A stretch of DNA of 64,000 bases, taken from Chitinophaga pinensis DSM 2588 (GTDB lineage: Bacteria; Bacteroidota; Bacteroidia; Chitinophagales; Chitinophagaceae). Each line of letters opens with the position of its first letter. Within the stretch, counting starts at the first letter, position 1. This document shows positions 20,001-28,305 of this stretch, in pieces. The position numbers and the translations under genes are program-made. Under the pieces are notes generated by a model. It did no database searches. It saw only the letters and a program-made list of their open reading frames with translations, and had not been told where the DNA came from. Where the stretch lies: positions 7,744,001 through 7,808,000 of the forward strand of contig NC_013132.1 of NCBI RefSeq assembly GCF_000024005.1, written 5' to 3'.

Positions 20001-20802
20001 CATAAGCACCGGTAGAACGTTCTTTTGGCAATTCCTGATAACCGGTATTCGTAACAGCGATCTCCTCGAGTGATTTCACAGCGAGTTTCATGGTAATAGT
20101 CAGTACCAGACTGCCATCATCACCCATGGTAGCGTCGACATTCTTTACCATGACCCTGTTACAGCACATCTGCAATGGGATGTTAAGAGATTCGAACCCT
20201 ACACTGGAGATAGCCAGCACAGCATCAGCAGGTATACCCGTTAACTTGAAATAACCGGATTCACTACTGCTGGTACCGAAAAGTGAGCCTTTCACTTTTA
20301 CAGAGACACCCGGCAGGAACTGTCCTTTGTCATCTTTTATGAAACCACTTACTACTGGCAGAATGACTGCCGCTTTCTCAACAGCAGCTTCATTGACTGC
20401 CGGACGCGCAGGCGTGGTACGCTTTGTAATAAAGATGGTCTTATCTTCCAGGGAATAGCCCAATGACCTTTCTGCCAGGACTTTGTCCAGGAAGGCGGTC
20501 AGCGGCATATTGCTGGCACGCACCGTTACAGGTGTAGTCTTCTTTACCAGATCCGGATTGTAGAGTACCACGTAGCCGGTTTGCTGTTTAACAATGCTGA
20601 AGATTGTCGTAAGCGGGACATTGTTCCCGGAATAGTTGATGACCTGTGACCAGCCGCTGGCACTAACTTGCATCAGAAATGCAAACATGAATAGAACATT
20701 CAGTTTCACTGTCTTCACTGTTTGTGGTGATAACCGGAAAGACTGCCGTCTGGCACAGGACATGGCACGCCCCTTCCGGTTACATAAAGCGTAAAAAAAC
20801 AT
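17074..20802 (-). CDS. SusC/RagA TonB-dependent transporter with STN signalling domain
   Basis: 1242 residues from the ATG at 20802 (MFFYALCNRKGRA, a leader style common in Chitinophagaceae SusC proteins). The ATG at 20835 would add eleven residues. In order: a long signal region ending near SASGWSQ, an STN domain (about 55-125), a carboxypeptidase-regulatory-like domain (about 150-230), the plug with VLDGLLTENTLDMINPYDVESITVLKDAAAASIYGARAANGV split across ~320-365, then the barrel. Transport is energised by TonB and induction is relayed through STN to the FecR encoded upstream. An unusual Cys pair (MCCNRV) sits near the end of the regulatory-like domain. It is paired with SusD and the metalloprotease. 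Confidence 0.94.
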   Translation of the reverse strand: MFFYALCNRKGRAMSCARRQSFRLSPQTVKTVKLNVLFMFAFLMQVSASGWSQVINYSGNNVPLTTIFSIVKQQTGYVVLYNPDLVKKTTPVTVRASNMPLTAFLDKVLAERSLGYSLEDKTIFITKRTTPARPAVNEAAVEKAAVILPVVSGFIKDDKGQFLPGVSVKVKGSLFGTSSSESGYFKLTGIPADAVLAISSVGFESLNIPLQMCCNRVMVKNVDATMGDDGSLVLTITMKLAVKSLEEIAVTNTGYQELPKERSTGAYGTVDNKALNAQINTDLGAAVEGKVAGLSLYKGEPMVRGLSTFSGSVGTYPLIVLDGLLTENTLDMINPYDVESITVLKDAAAASIYGARAANGVIVINTKKGKRGGVSLSVNADYFVTERPDLSKMHYATSGQMVDYERDIYAGELRRYANAQELFNYYGSVGGNTSRYFSPLYNLYRKESIGEISTHERDAAIEQLKSYDYYQQFHDNVWQNQVRKRFNISLGTGSDKSNTYFSINYDGNNQLIRNNTDENLNIYLKSSFSPLPWLTATFGANGAYSKVIASENLYTDYKTQPRYSRIVDENGNRVYADYVSFRDGFSSSDYVNGTVIDQLKGNTQFKSFSFNLLDELDNSRSKSQQLRLRTFADIGAKLFAGLKYSLKFQYETSRNEQESFAGKDDYRMRYLYNAMTSYNATTNIYTHEIPFSGRLYQMNQQADNFTFRQQLDFDRSFNVNGRTHDFNAIGGFEMRQSRTPVSVSDLRYGYDPVTLTSQQVDWYRLGESGINSYLFGTTTLGYQPGKNKTEVRHRFASYYGNIGYTFDRRYNVTASARIDQTDLFGTDPKYRNRPLWSVGAGWNATNEAFLKNISWLDFLKVRVTYGVNGNVDQTSSPYITARLRSDNLFTELQYTDILALPNPKLRWEKTATLNFGTDFTIWNNLLRGSIDYYRKYSSDLIATSTLDPTVGTSSLSINNGAMSNRGIELNLSSEWLNKKDFGAVSSFVIAFNRNRIEKVSNAATTGYSYISSPSNYYYPNTPFNSVYAYRYGGTINGYPYILDENGQPNVIFDANGNPTDVKQVNGPAAIIRVGTLIPKFNGSFRQSFRYKGVELGAMFAFYGGHQMRRDRMDFSGTTQQNRELANRYKDEVPNGNPRLELDYPDVLRSYATTLSSYWRYSDIQVVSATSVKLRNLYLSYTLPQYLCKNIFAKQVKFTAQANNLWMWSKAGDDLDPETASLNSGTRNLPTSRSFLFGAAVSF

Positions 20803-20934
20803 ACTTTTGTAACGGTTTCTGGTTGATAATGACAAATAAGTGGTATCGGACCTACTTGCTGTTAAATTACTCGGACCTGAGACTTTGCCGGGAGTGCTGG
20901 AACACTTCCGGTTTTTTCTTTTGGTACTTTGATA

Positions 20935-22110
20935 TTAAGGATAGATAATAATTTTTCGTCCCTCTATTTTAAAATTGACCCCCATCGCAGCTAGTCCTTT
21001 GGTCACCTGCTGCAAGTTTAGATTTCTTTGCATTTCACCGGTAAAAGCAATGTCCGGCACTTCTCCTTTAAAAACGATTTCCACATCGTACCATCTTGAC
21101 AACTGGCGCATGACTTCACGCAGGTCGGCTCTGCCATTGAAAACAAACAGTCCGTTCTTCCAGGAAGTAGCTTCTTCCAGGTCGGCATGTTTATCAACGG
21201 CGATGTGATCTGCGATAATAGCGGCCTGCTGACCGGGGACCAGTGTTACAGTGTTTGTGCTTGCGCTGACCTTTACAGCGCCTTCGAGCAAGGTAGTACG
21301 GATACTTTCTTCATCTTCATAAGCATTAATATTAAAATGTGTTCCAAGCACTTCTATCGTGCTTTTTTGGTTGACCACAACCCTGAACGGTATTCTCTTT
21401 CCTTTGGCATCTGTTTTTTTAGCGATCTCGAAATAGCCTTCTCCTGATAGATAAACAGTGCGTTCTTCCTGTGCAAAAGCAGCAGGAAATTTAATAGCCG
21501 AAGCGGCATTCAGCCATACTTTACTACCATCGGGCAATGCCAGTGCAAATTGTCTTCCCCGAGGCGTGGTAAGCGTATTCAGTGCTGTATTGTTATGTGA
21601 CTGTGCGTCTCCATCAACGATCAGCGCTCCCCCTTTTTTGCTGATATTCTCATCTGTATTTCCGATAACGCCGTCGGCCTGGTTATCCAGTACGACCTGT
21701 TTTCCATTGGCAAGTGTCAGTACAGCGCCATCATGCCCCGGCTGTATTTCTGCTACATTTACCTGTTGTGGTGACACAGACTGGTGTTCGCGCGTAAAGA
21801 AATAAATGCTACCAGCCACTACCAATGCCAGTACGGCTGCGGCTGCGCCATAGATATAACGGCGAACAGGCATTTGTCTGGTACGGGAAGATACGATCGA
21901 GTCAAATACAGTATCCAGTTGTTCTTCACTGATATGCGTAGCTGCAGGCGCTGTCATTGCCAGCTCTTCCAGTTGCGCCACTACAAGCTCCCTATCATCT
22001 CCCTGTAAGAGAAATGATCTCAGTTCGCTGGACTCTGCAACAGTTGCAGTACCTGCATAGTATTGATTGATAAGATATTTGATCCGCTCTTCGCGTGTAT
22101 CTTCTGCCAT
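20935..22110 (-). CDS. FecR-family anti-sigma regulator
   Basis: 391 residues. The N-terminal cytoplasmic part (about 1-80) begins with the YLINQYYAGTATVAESSELRSFL block usual in Bacteroidota FecR. One membrane segment follows (YIYGAAAAVLALVVAGSIYFF, ~84-104), then the periplasmic FecR domain with LTTPRGRQFALALPDGSKVWLNAASAI and EVLGTHFNINAYED, and a C-terminal DUF4974-type domain (about 320-391). It should hold the sigma factor encoded next to it until contacted by the STN domain of the downstream SusC. It lies 93 bases after the sigma gene. Confidence 0.93.
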   Translation of the reverse strand: MAEDTREERIKYLINQYYAGTATVAESSELRSFLLQGDDRELVVAQLEELAMTAPAATHISEEQLDTVFDSIVSSRTRQMPVRRYIYGAAAAVLALVVAGSIYFFTREHQSVSPQQVNVAEIQPGHDGAVLTLANGKQVVLDNQADGVIGNTDENISKKGGALIVDGDAQSHNNTALNTLTTPRGRQFALALPDGSKVWLNAASAIKFPAAFAQEERTVYLSGEGYFEIAKKTDAKGKRIPFRVVVNQKSTIEVLGTHFNINAYEDEESIRTTLLEGAVKVSASTNTVTLVPGQQAAIIADHIAVDKHADLEEATSWKNGLFVFNGRADLREVMRQLSRWYDVEIVFKGEVPDIAFTGEMQRNLNLQQVTKGLAAMGVNFKIEGRKIIIYP

Positions 22111-22202
22111 ATTTTGGTTGTGGTTGAAAAGAGGTAAAGAGGCTCCTTTGCAATTAATAACGTTTGAGAAAAGACGAGGGACTATCCAGTTTGAAAAAAA
22201 AC

Positions 22203-22769
22203 TTAAAAAAAGAGGCGGGTAGCATCGTTCATGAACTGGCGAACAGCCTTTAAAGCGGTCACCAGCTGGTTTTTAACGGTATTTTCAGAAATATTGAGGT
22301 GCTGGGAAATTTCCTGGTGACTGAGCCCTTTTAATCTTGATAACCGGAAAATGGTGCGGCGCTGGGGAGGTAAACTGTCGATGGCCTCGTGTAAAAGATG
22401 GTTGCTTTGTACGCCCTCTATATAGTCGGCTACATTATTGGCAGAAGGTTCACCGGGAGAGGCTGACAACAGATTAAAATATTTTGCTTCATGAGCGGCT
22501 TTCCTCATATAATCAAAGGAGAGGTTGGCAGCAACACGAAAGAGCCAGGGGGCAGAATATCCTTTTTCTCCAAGAGCAGCGCGGTTTTCCCACAAACGGG
22601 CAAACGTCTCCTGCACAATTTCTTCTGTGACAGGGTCGGACTTTACAGCCTTGAGCACGAAACCATATAATTGCCTGTAATAGTGGTAATAAACCTTACG
22701 GAATGCAATCTCATTTCCTTCCCCAATCTGCCTGAATAAAAAAATTTCATTATCTAATGGAGGAACCAT
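22203..22769 (-). CDS. ECF-type RNA polymerase sigma factor
   Basis: 188 residues. Region 2 is seen in FRKVYYHYYRQLYGFVLKAV...TEEIVQETFARLWENR (about 23-66) and region 4 in AIDSLPPQRRTIFRLSRLKGLSHQEISQHLNISENTVKNQL (about 129-169). This is a standard FecI-like factor of the type that partners FecR. It heads the minus-strand operon controlling SusC, SusD and the metalloprotease. The divergent GH130 gene begins 98 bases away, so the two share an upstream region, although no functional link is evident. Confidence 0.94.
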   Translation of the reverse strand: MVPPLDNEIFLFRQIGEGNEIAFRKVYYHYYRQLYGFVLKAVKSDPVTEEIVQETFARLWENRAALGEKGYSAPWLFRVAANLSFDYMRKAAHEAKYFNLLSASPGEPSANNVADYIEGVQSNHLLHEAIDSLPPQRRTIFRLSRLKGLSHQEISQHLNISENTVKNQLVTALKAVRQFMNDATRLFF

Positions 22770-22867
22770 GACCGCATAAAAGTAATTGTTTTCGGCAGAA
22801 AATTATAGCACTGGCTTCCGCAGGAAATGTTGTATTATACCAGTCATATTCTACAAATTCTCGTTAT

Positions 22868-23992
22868 ATGCAAAAATCAGGTCTCTTATTTACGATGCTC
22901 CTATCGGGCGCCCTTTACAGCTATGGGCAGCAGTCCATCAATAAATACCCGGACTGGGCGATAGGGCCCTTTGTCAGACCCACAGGCGTCAACCCGATCA
23001 TCTCACCCGATTCCACGACCCATTTTTACGATCCTATGCAAAAAAAGCTACTGGACTGGGAAAGCAATGACACCTTCAATCCGGCCGCTGCCGTAAAGGA
23101 TAACAAGGTCTATGTCATGTACAGGGCTGAAGACAAATCCGGTGTAGGAATAGGCGCCCGTACCTCGCGTATCGGACTGGCGGAAAGTTCCAATGGCATC
23201 ACCATGAGACGTACCGGCAAACCGGTACTGTTCCCGGATATGGACGATCAGCAGGAATTTGAATGGACAGGCGGTTGTGAAGATCCACGGGTAGCAGTGA
23301 CGGAAGACGGCACGTATCTGATGTTATATACACAATGGAACAAGAAAGTGCCACGCCTTGGTGCGGCTACCTCCAAAGACCTGGTACACTGGAAAAAGCA
23401 TGGTCCGATCTTCCAGGATGCCTACAATGGTAAGTTCCATGATATTGCTTCCAAATCAGCCTCCGTATTGACCACACTCAAAAACGGTGAGCTGCGTATT
23501 GCAAAATACAAAGGTAAATACTGGATGTACTGGGGAGAAAACCATGTATATGCGGCTACCTCCGAAAACCTTGTCGATTGGACACCATTGGTGGACGCAA
23601 ATGGTGCATTAAAGGAACTGGCTTCTCCACGAAAAGGATATTTTGATAGTCACCTGACGGAATGCGGTCCTCCGGCTATACTGACCAGCAAAGGCATTGT
23701 ACTCCTGTATAATGGTAAGAACCGCTCAGGGGCAGATGGAGATATTAATTATACCGCCAATTCTTATTGCGCAGGACAGATGTTGTTCAGTGCAGCAGAT
23801 CCATCCAAACTGATCAGCAGACTGAATAAACCATTTATGGTACCAGCAGAGTCGTTTGAGAAAAGCGGACAGTATCCGGCAGGGACGGTGTTTATTGAAG
23901 GCTTAGTGTATTATAAGGGAAAGTATTTCCTGTATTATGGTTGTGCGGATTCAAGAGTAGCAGTAGCGGTGTATACGCCTTCGGCGAATTAG
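22868..23992 (+). CDS. Secreted GH130-family mannoside-active enzyme
   Basis: 374 residues with a signal peptide (MQKSGLLFTMLLSGALYSYGQQ). The five-bladed propeller of glycoside hydrolase family 130 is supported by FNPAAAVKDNKVYVMYRAED, the signature GGCEDPRV (~138-145, with the presumed catalytic Asp), and the closing blade GTVFIEGLVYYKGKYFLYYGCADSRVAVA. GH130 includes cytoplasmic mannoside phosphorylases and secreted beta-1,2-mannosidases. A signal peptide fits a hydrolase better than a phosphorylase, but the deciding phosphate-binding residues were not assessed. It appears monocistronic. The last codon and stop lie inside a GAATTAG heptamer repeat that continues into the 3' region. Confidence 0.87.
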   Translation: MQKSGLLFTMLLSGALYSYGQQSINKYPDWAIGPFVRPTGVNPIISPDSTTHFYDPMQKKLLDWESNDTFNPAAAVKDNKVYVMYRAEDKSGVGIGARTSRIGLAESSNGITMRRTGKPVLFPDMDDQQEFEWTGGCEDPRVAVTEDGTYLMLYTQWNKKVPRLGAATSKDLVHWKKHGPIFQDAYNGKFHDIASKSASVLTTLKNGELRIAKYKGKYWMYWGENHVYAATSENLVDWTPLVDANGALKELASPRKGYFDSHLTECGPPAILTSKGIVLLYNGKNRSGADGDINYTANSYCAGQMLFSAADPSKLISRLNKPFMVPAESFEKSGQYPAGTVFIEGLVYYKGKYFLYYGCADSRVAVAVYTPSAN

Positions 23993-24020
23993 GAATTAAC
24001 AATTAAAAATTAAGAATTGA
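23986..24020 (+). repeat. Heptamer array at a stop codon (5 units)
   Basis: Five consecutive 7-base units in strict phase: GAATTAG, GAATTAA, CAATTAA, AAATTAA, GAATTGA. The first unit contains the stop codon of the GH130 gene (23990-23992). The array sits between stop codon and terminator, so it would be transcribed as the start of the 3'-UTR. It is the same family as the arrays at 40961, 41079, 56832, 57101 and 59746. Confidence 0.85.
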
Positions 24021-24115
24021 TTGATAATAATGCTGAAACTGATAAAGAGGATGTATTAAAATAAACGACCATTCTCAGAATTGCTGAAATGACCACCTGA
24101 TTCCATCAGGTATTC

Positions 24116-24159
24116 AAATAAAAAGAGGCTGCTCAAGTGTTGGCAGCCTCTTTTTATTT
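24116..24159. terminator. Bidirectional intrinsic terminator
   Basis: A perfect 17-bp inverted repeat (24116-24132 with 24143-24159) has the GC core GAGGCTGC/GCAGCCTC flanked by A-run and T-run. It separates the convergent GH130 and GH43 genes. Confidence 0.92.
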
Positions 24160-24161
24160 AT

Positions 24162-25685
24162 CTAAGGTATAATTTGCCACAACTCTGCATCGTATTGGTT
24201 CTCGTACCACTGTTGCAATTTCGTTCCAGGCGTCTGATTACTGTTAGGTACATCAATTGCCAGCAGGCTCCTGCGGTTGATCAGTTTGAAATAGCCGTTG
24301 CCCATATCCTGTACCCGCCAGTGTTGAGCGATATTGCCATTGTCTGTCCACTGAATTAGGATATTCCCTGCACTTGTTGAACCACCCGCGTTATCGAGGT
24401 TTAAGCCGGAAGCCACGTTGGTGATCTTATAATAACCGTTCCCCAGACTGGTAAATGTCCATTTCTGTGCGTTGGTGTTGTTGTCTGTCCATTGTTGTAT
24501 CTGGAGCCCAGCGGTATTACTTGCGTTAGGCACATCAATACACTGGGAGGTGACTTTAGACTTGATCCTGTACACACCATTGGCAACAGGCATTGCATAT
24601 TCAGGACCGGTTGAAGGAGAAGGTATCGGAATCCCTTTTTCAATCGGATAGCCGAAGAAAGGAATATCTCCATCCCAGGCGAATTGCTGCGCCATCACTC
24701 TTCTATCCCAGCCAGCGCCGTCATAGTTAGCAGCATGGTACACGATCCATGACTGGATACCATCAGGCGATTTTACAAACGAGGCATGACCAGGACCAAA
24801 TACGTTTCCGAATCGTGAGAAGGCGGCAGAAGAGGGTTTGGTCCAGGAGGACTTAGCCATCAGGTTGCCGTTTGTGCAGGTAAGACGCCCCAGGCAGTAA
24901 TCGTTGGTCCAGCTACCGCTTGCAGAGTAGATAATATTCACGGTACTGCCACTGATCAATGGTGTGGGACCTTCGTTGACAGTAGGCGAACCGACCTGTT
25001 CCCAGCCATAATCAGGTCTTGAGATCTCTACCCTTTCGCCAGAAATTGTGTAAGGATTGCTCATTCTGGCGATGTAGATGTACTGGGAAACATTGGTGGT
25101 ACCTTCCCAACCAGACCAGACAAAGTATTGTTGTCCGTTAAAGTCGAAAGGAGAACCGTCTATCGCCCAGCGATCGGTAGTAGGAGTAAGTTTCGCTTTG
25201 TAAGCATAACCGCCGTTTAAAGGATCGTTGGCATCAGTGCCACCTTCCAATACGTGCATACGGTGATTGGCATTATCGCCATTGTCCGCAGCGAAATAAA
25301 CATACCATCTTCCGCTACGGTAATGCAGCTCGGGCGCCCATAAGTTAGAGGAATAGAGCGTGCCTCCCGGCGGCGTAAAGATGTAGCTTTTCTGCTGTTG
25401 TAATAAGTTCTGCAAGGTAGCAGATTTCGCAATCCACAGGCGGCCTCCGTCAGAGCCGCAATAGTAATAATAAGCGCCCACACGGATGACCCATGGATCA
25501 TAATAGCTACCATTGTCAATAGAGGGTAATGCGTTGGTAAAAATGGGAGATGCAGCAAGAGCAGTGAGACCTTTGAAGGCAGCAGCGCCATTCAGCCGGT
25601 CCTGTTTATCTTCTGCTTTTTTACAACCCGGACCTGATAAGAGCAGCATTAACGCGGAAAGGCATAACAAATGAAGTTTTTTCAT
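24162..25685 (-). CDS. GH43-type arabinan/arabinoside hydrolase with ricin-type lectin domain, lipoprotein
   Basis: 507 residues with a lipoprotein signal (LSGPGC, Cys ~22). Residues ~50-350 form a five-bladed GH43 propeller. Candidate catalytic residues are the Asp in SYYDPWV (general base), the Asp in AIDGSPF (pKa modulator) and the Glu in NEGPTPL (general acid). Residues ~365-507 are a ricin-type beta-trefoil with three QxW-like repeats (LQIQQWTDNNTNAQKW, NILIQWTDNGNIAQHW, TKLQQWYENQYDAELW), a carbohydrate-binding module. The known activities of similar GH43 proteins are alpha-L-arabinofuranosidase or arabinanase. It should be surface- or periplasm-anchored and appears monocistronic. Confidence 0.9.
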   Translation of the reverse strand: MKKLHLLCLSALMLLLSGPGCKKAEDKQDRLNGAAAFKGLTALAASPIFTNALPSIDNGSYYDPWVIRVGAYYYYCGSDGGRLWIAKSATLQNLLQQQKSYIFTPPGGTLYSSNLWAPELHYRSGRWYVYFAADNGDNANHRMHVLEGGTDANDPLNGGYAYKAKLTPTTDRWAIDGSPFDFNGQQYFVWSGWEGTTNVSQYIYIARMSNPYTISGERVEISRPDYGWEQVGSPTVNEGPTPLISGSTVNIIYSASGSWTNDYCLGRLTCTNGNLMAKSSWTKPSSAAFSRFGNVFGPGHASFVKSPDGIQSWIVYHAANYDGAGWDRRVMAQQFAWDGDIPFFGYPIEKGIPIPSPSTGPEYAMPVANGVYRIKSKVTSQCIDVPNASNTAGLQIQQWTDNNTNAQKWTFTSLGNGYYKITNVASGLNLDNAGGSTSAGNILIQWTDNGNIAQHWRVQDMGNGYFKLINRRSLLAIDVPNSNQTPGTKLQQWYENQYDAELWQIIP

Positions 25686-25902
25686 CTTCGCTAATTTGAG
25701 GGTTTATATATGGTTGTTAAAAAATAACGTGGATTACGGACACTAAAATACACCAGTCAGCAAGGGACCTTCCTGCTGATAACGGGTCTTGTTTGTAAGG
25801 AGAGCGGAAATGTGTAACAGTAATACGTGTGAAAATAACAGCAATTTCTGACATTTTGTATTTATCGATGAATAATGTCAATCTTTTACCGGAAACGAAA
25901 GG

Positions 25903-25943
25903 AACATGAACAATTGTTCACGTTTTCACTGTAGTATATTTTG
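25903..25943 (+). promoter_or_regulatory. Palindromic operator overlapping a candidate promoter
   Basis: TGAACAATTGTTCA (25907-25920) is a perfect 14-bp palindrome that extends to 22 bp with one mismatched pair (25903-25924). It ends 14 bases before TATATTTTG (25935-25943), a near match to the Bacteroidota -7 consensus TAnnTTTG. The TTG inside the palindrome falls about 18-19 bases upstream of that element, roughly where the -33 box belongs. A dimeric repressor of LacI/GntR type would suit such a site. The only coding sequence downstream is a remnant. Confidence 0.45.
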
Positions 25944-25981
25944 CGTTGACTTTACTAAATTGACCTTGCTAAATTGAAAAA

Positions 25982-26206
25982 GTGCAGATTACCGACGATC
26001 CAAATAGCATGTTCAGGGAGATCATCAACGCAGGTGGAGATACAGATACCAATGCGGCTATTGCAGGTCAGATCGCAGGTACTTTAGTGGGGTTAACCGG
26101 CATTCCCCCGGAGCTTAGAGAACAATTACACGCTTTACCTGAATACGAATGGATGCGGGGCATTATCAACAGCACCCGTCTTCAATTAAGAAACCGGACT
26201 CTCTAA
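25982..26206 (+). pseudogene. C-terminal remnant of an ADP-ribosylglycohydrolase (ARH) family gene
   Basis: The open frame begins with a GTG at 25982 and codes for 74 residues. It contains NAGGDTDTNAAIAGQIAGTLVG, split here as GGDTDTNAAIAG plus flanks, which is the metal-binding C-terminal motif of ARH-family enzymes that remove ADP-ribose from proteins or small molecules. An intact member has about 250-350 residues, and an in-frame TAA at 25970-25972 shows that nothing upstream continues the domain. At least three quarters of the gene is therefore missing. A promoter-like region precedes it and a terminator hairpin overlaps its end, as if an internal deletion removed most of the gene. Confidence 0.75.
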
Positions 26207-26218
26207 GCCCGGTTTCTT
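26188..26218. terminator. Terminator hairpin overlapping the ARH remnant 3' end
   Basis: A perfect 10-bp inverted repeat, AAGAAACCGG (26188-26197) with CCGGTTTCTT (26209-26218), is followed by a moderate T-tract (ACTTTT) on the plus strand. It sits between the remnant and the convergent lipoprotein gene. Confidence 0.65.
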
Positions 26219-26227
26219 ACTTTTCCC

Positions 26228-26785
26228 CTATGGATTTACCAACTCATCATACGGCAGATTAAAACTGCCATCTTTCACTTCTATCGCCGCACCGGCGCTA
26301 TTTCTGATTGTTCCCCCGAAAGTACCCCTGATACCTTTATCACTTATTGACTCAATATTTAAAGTAAAATTATCGCCGTCTGTTAATGTATTATACACCA
26401 ATGTGCCACTATTCGTCTGGATGGCATAACGAGAGATCATCTCCTCTTCCAAAGCGCTTTCATACTTACCCGCACCAATATTTCCTCCTACCCTCCATAG
26501 TTCAATGTCATATGATGGCGGGAACGGACTACCATCTGTAGGATACCTGGCTTCATGACCACTTATTACAATATGTTCCCAGCGGCCATCATTACCACCG
26601 CCCTGAAACTTTGCAGTGTGTGTGAAATCAAGCGCCTTTCCGTTGAAAGTTGCTTTGAAATAATAGTCGTTACTTTCACCTGGTCCTGCATCATCATCAT
26701 CTTTAGAACACGCAGAAAAAGAAACGAGGGCAACAAATACACATACGAGCATCCCAAACAGGCCCGTAATTTTTCTAAAAGACAT
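26228..26785 (-). CDS. Small lipoprotein of unknown function
   Basis: 185 residues with a lipoprotein signal (FSAC lipobox, Cys ~26) followed by an acidic SKDDDDAGPGES spacer, a tether common on Bacteroidota surface-exposed lipoproteins. The rest is predicted beta-rich (YYFKATFNGKALDFT...GTFGGTIRNSAGAAIEVKDGSFNLPY). This resembles the widespread group of DUF-type lipoproteins with a transthyretin-like or lipocalin-like beta fold, but I cannot name the family. It is monocistronic between a remnant and the divergent phosphodiesterase gene. The function is unknown. Confidence 0.75.
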   Translation of the reverse strand: MSFRKITGLFGMLVCVFVALVSFSACSKDDDDAGPGESNDYYFKATFNGKALDFTHTAKFQGGGNDGRWEHIVISGHEARYPTDGSPFPPSYDIELWRVGGNIGAGKYESALEEEMISRYAIQTNSGTLVYNTLTDGDNFTLNIESISDKGIRGTFGGTIRNSAGAAIEVKDGSFNLPYDELVNP

Positions 26786-26941
26786 AGTTAAACTTTTTGT
26801 TCAGAATTGCTGTAAGCGTAAAAATAACACAGGAGTAGTTTTCCGGAAATACCCGGAACCAGGTATTTTATCGCCCGTACGCTCAGACGGCCGTTCTTCC
26901 CAGGTAATAAATAATTAACACACCTCCACGATAGTGCTGAA

Positions 26942-26949
26942 TATCTTTA
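26942..26949 (+). promoter_or_regulatory. Candidate -7 element of the phosphodiesterase gene
   Basis: TATCTTTA matches the Bacteroidota -7 consensus TAnnTTTG at all fixed positions but the last, and lies 36 bases upstream of the ATG at 26986. No clear -33 TTG was found at the right distance, so this is a weak call. Confidence 0.3.
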
Positions 26950-26985
26950 TGCCGGTATTATACTCCTGTCAGTAAATCAGAAATA

Positions 26986-28287
26986 ATGAAAAAGGGATTA
27001 GTATTTATGATGTTATTGCTGTTGACACACAGCATCTTTGCCCAACAGGCACAACACGTGGTTTTGATCACAATTGACGGCTTCCGTCCTAACTTTTATA
27101 TGGATAGCACCTGGAAGACACCGCATCTGCGTGAAATAGCTAAAAACGGCGTTTATGCGAAAGGTGTTAACAGTGTGTTTCCTTCTATGACCTATCCTTC
27201 ACATACTTCGATTGTTACAGGCGTATGGCCGGTAAAACATGGTATTTACTACAACAATCAATTCAATCCGAATGGCCCTTCCAATGAGCCGTACTGGCAG
27301 GACAGTTCCATCAAAGTACCTACCGTATGGAGCGTTGCACAACAAAAAGGACTGAAAGTAGCGGCACTCCTCTGGCCGGTATCCGCCAATGCACCTGTGA
27401 TGTATAATATTCCTGATATCGGCGGACTGGGCGACAGTGTGCGTGAGGTGTATTCAAAGCCAGCCGGCTTTATCGCTGATCTGAAAAAGAATGTATTTGA
27501 TAATACCGACCGCATCGAATGGGGAAAAGATCATAACATCGCTAAGATCGCTTCTTATGTGATCAAAAAAGATCAGCCTAACCTGATGACCATCCACTTC
27601 TTTTCTGTGGATCATTATCAACATGAACAGGGTCGTGAAGGCGACAAAGTACGCGCTGCCATCGCTGATGCAGACAGCAGTGTAGGGATCATTATCGATG
27701 CGCTGAAAGAAGCAGGTATCTGGGAAAACACAGTACTCATCGTTACCGGCGACCACGGTTTCCTGGATGTAAAAACAAGTGTAAACCCCAATGTATGGCT
27801 GGCCAAAGCAGGACTGATCAATGATGTAAAAACAAACGACTGGAAAGCGCAATTCTGCTCAGTGGGCGGTTCCAGCTACCTGTACCTGAAAGACAAAAAC
27901 GATACAAAAACACTGAAACAGGTGACCGATCTGCTGGCGGGATTATCTCCGGAAGAGAAAAAGCTGTTTCGTATCATTGATCGCAAACAGATCGATAAAG
28001 TAGGCGGCAACCCGGAAGTGGGATTAGCGCTGAGCGGAGAAAACGGCGCTTCTTTCGGGAATGCAGTGAAAGGCGATGCTGTGAAACCAGGCCATGGCGG
28101 TTCACATGGTTACTATCCTGATTTCCAGGAAATACGTACCGGCTTTGTAGCCTGTGGAGCAGGTATAAAAAAAGGTGGAATGATTGCCGGGATGAATCTG
28201 AGAGATATTACGCCTGCATTGGCGAAATTACTACAGCTGTCAATGAAGACGGACGGTAATATACCAGCGAATCTGCTGGAGAAATAA
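26986..28287 (+). CDS. Secreted type I phosphodiesterase / nucleotide pyrophosphatase (ENPP-like)
   Basis: 433 residues with a signal peptide (cleavage near IFAQQ). Alkaline-phosphatase-superfamily fold: VVLITIDGF supplies the first metal-binding Asp (D31), FPSMTYPSHTS the nucleophilic Thr (T69), and VDHYQHEQG, TGDHGF and KPGHGGSHG the remaining Asp/His metal ligands. All key residues are therefore present for a two-zinc enzyme. Family members cleave phosphodiester or pyrophosphate bonds of nucleotides, nucleotide sugars or lysophospholipids. Periplasmic nucleotide scavenging is the likeliest role, but the substrate is open. It is monocistronic, with a terminator right after it. Confidence 0.92.
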   Translation: MKKGLVFMMLLLLTHSIFAQQAQHVVLITIDGFRPNFYMDSTWKTPHLREIAKNGVYAKGVNSVFPSMTYPSHTSIVTGVWPVKHGIYYNNQFNPNGPSNEPYWQDSSIKVPTVWSVAQQKGLKVAALLWPVSANAPVMYNIPDIGGLGDSVREVYSKPAGFIADLKKNVFDNTDRIEWGKDHNIAKIASYVIKKDQPNLMTIHFFSVDHYQHEQGREGDKVRAAIADADSSVGIIIDALKEAGIWENTVLIVTGDHGFLDVKTSVNPNVWLAKAGLINDVKTNDWKAQFCSVGGSSYLYLKDKNDTKTLKQVTDLLAGLSPEEKKLFRIIDRKQIDKVGGNPEVGLALSGENGASFGNAVKGDAVKPGHGGSHGYYPDFQEIRTGFVACGAGIKKGGMIAGMNLRDITPALAKLLQLSMKTDGNIPANLLEK

Positions 28288-28305
28288 ATAATATATTTGT
28301 ATACA

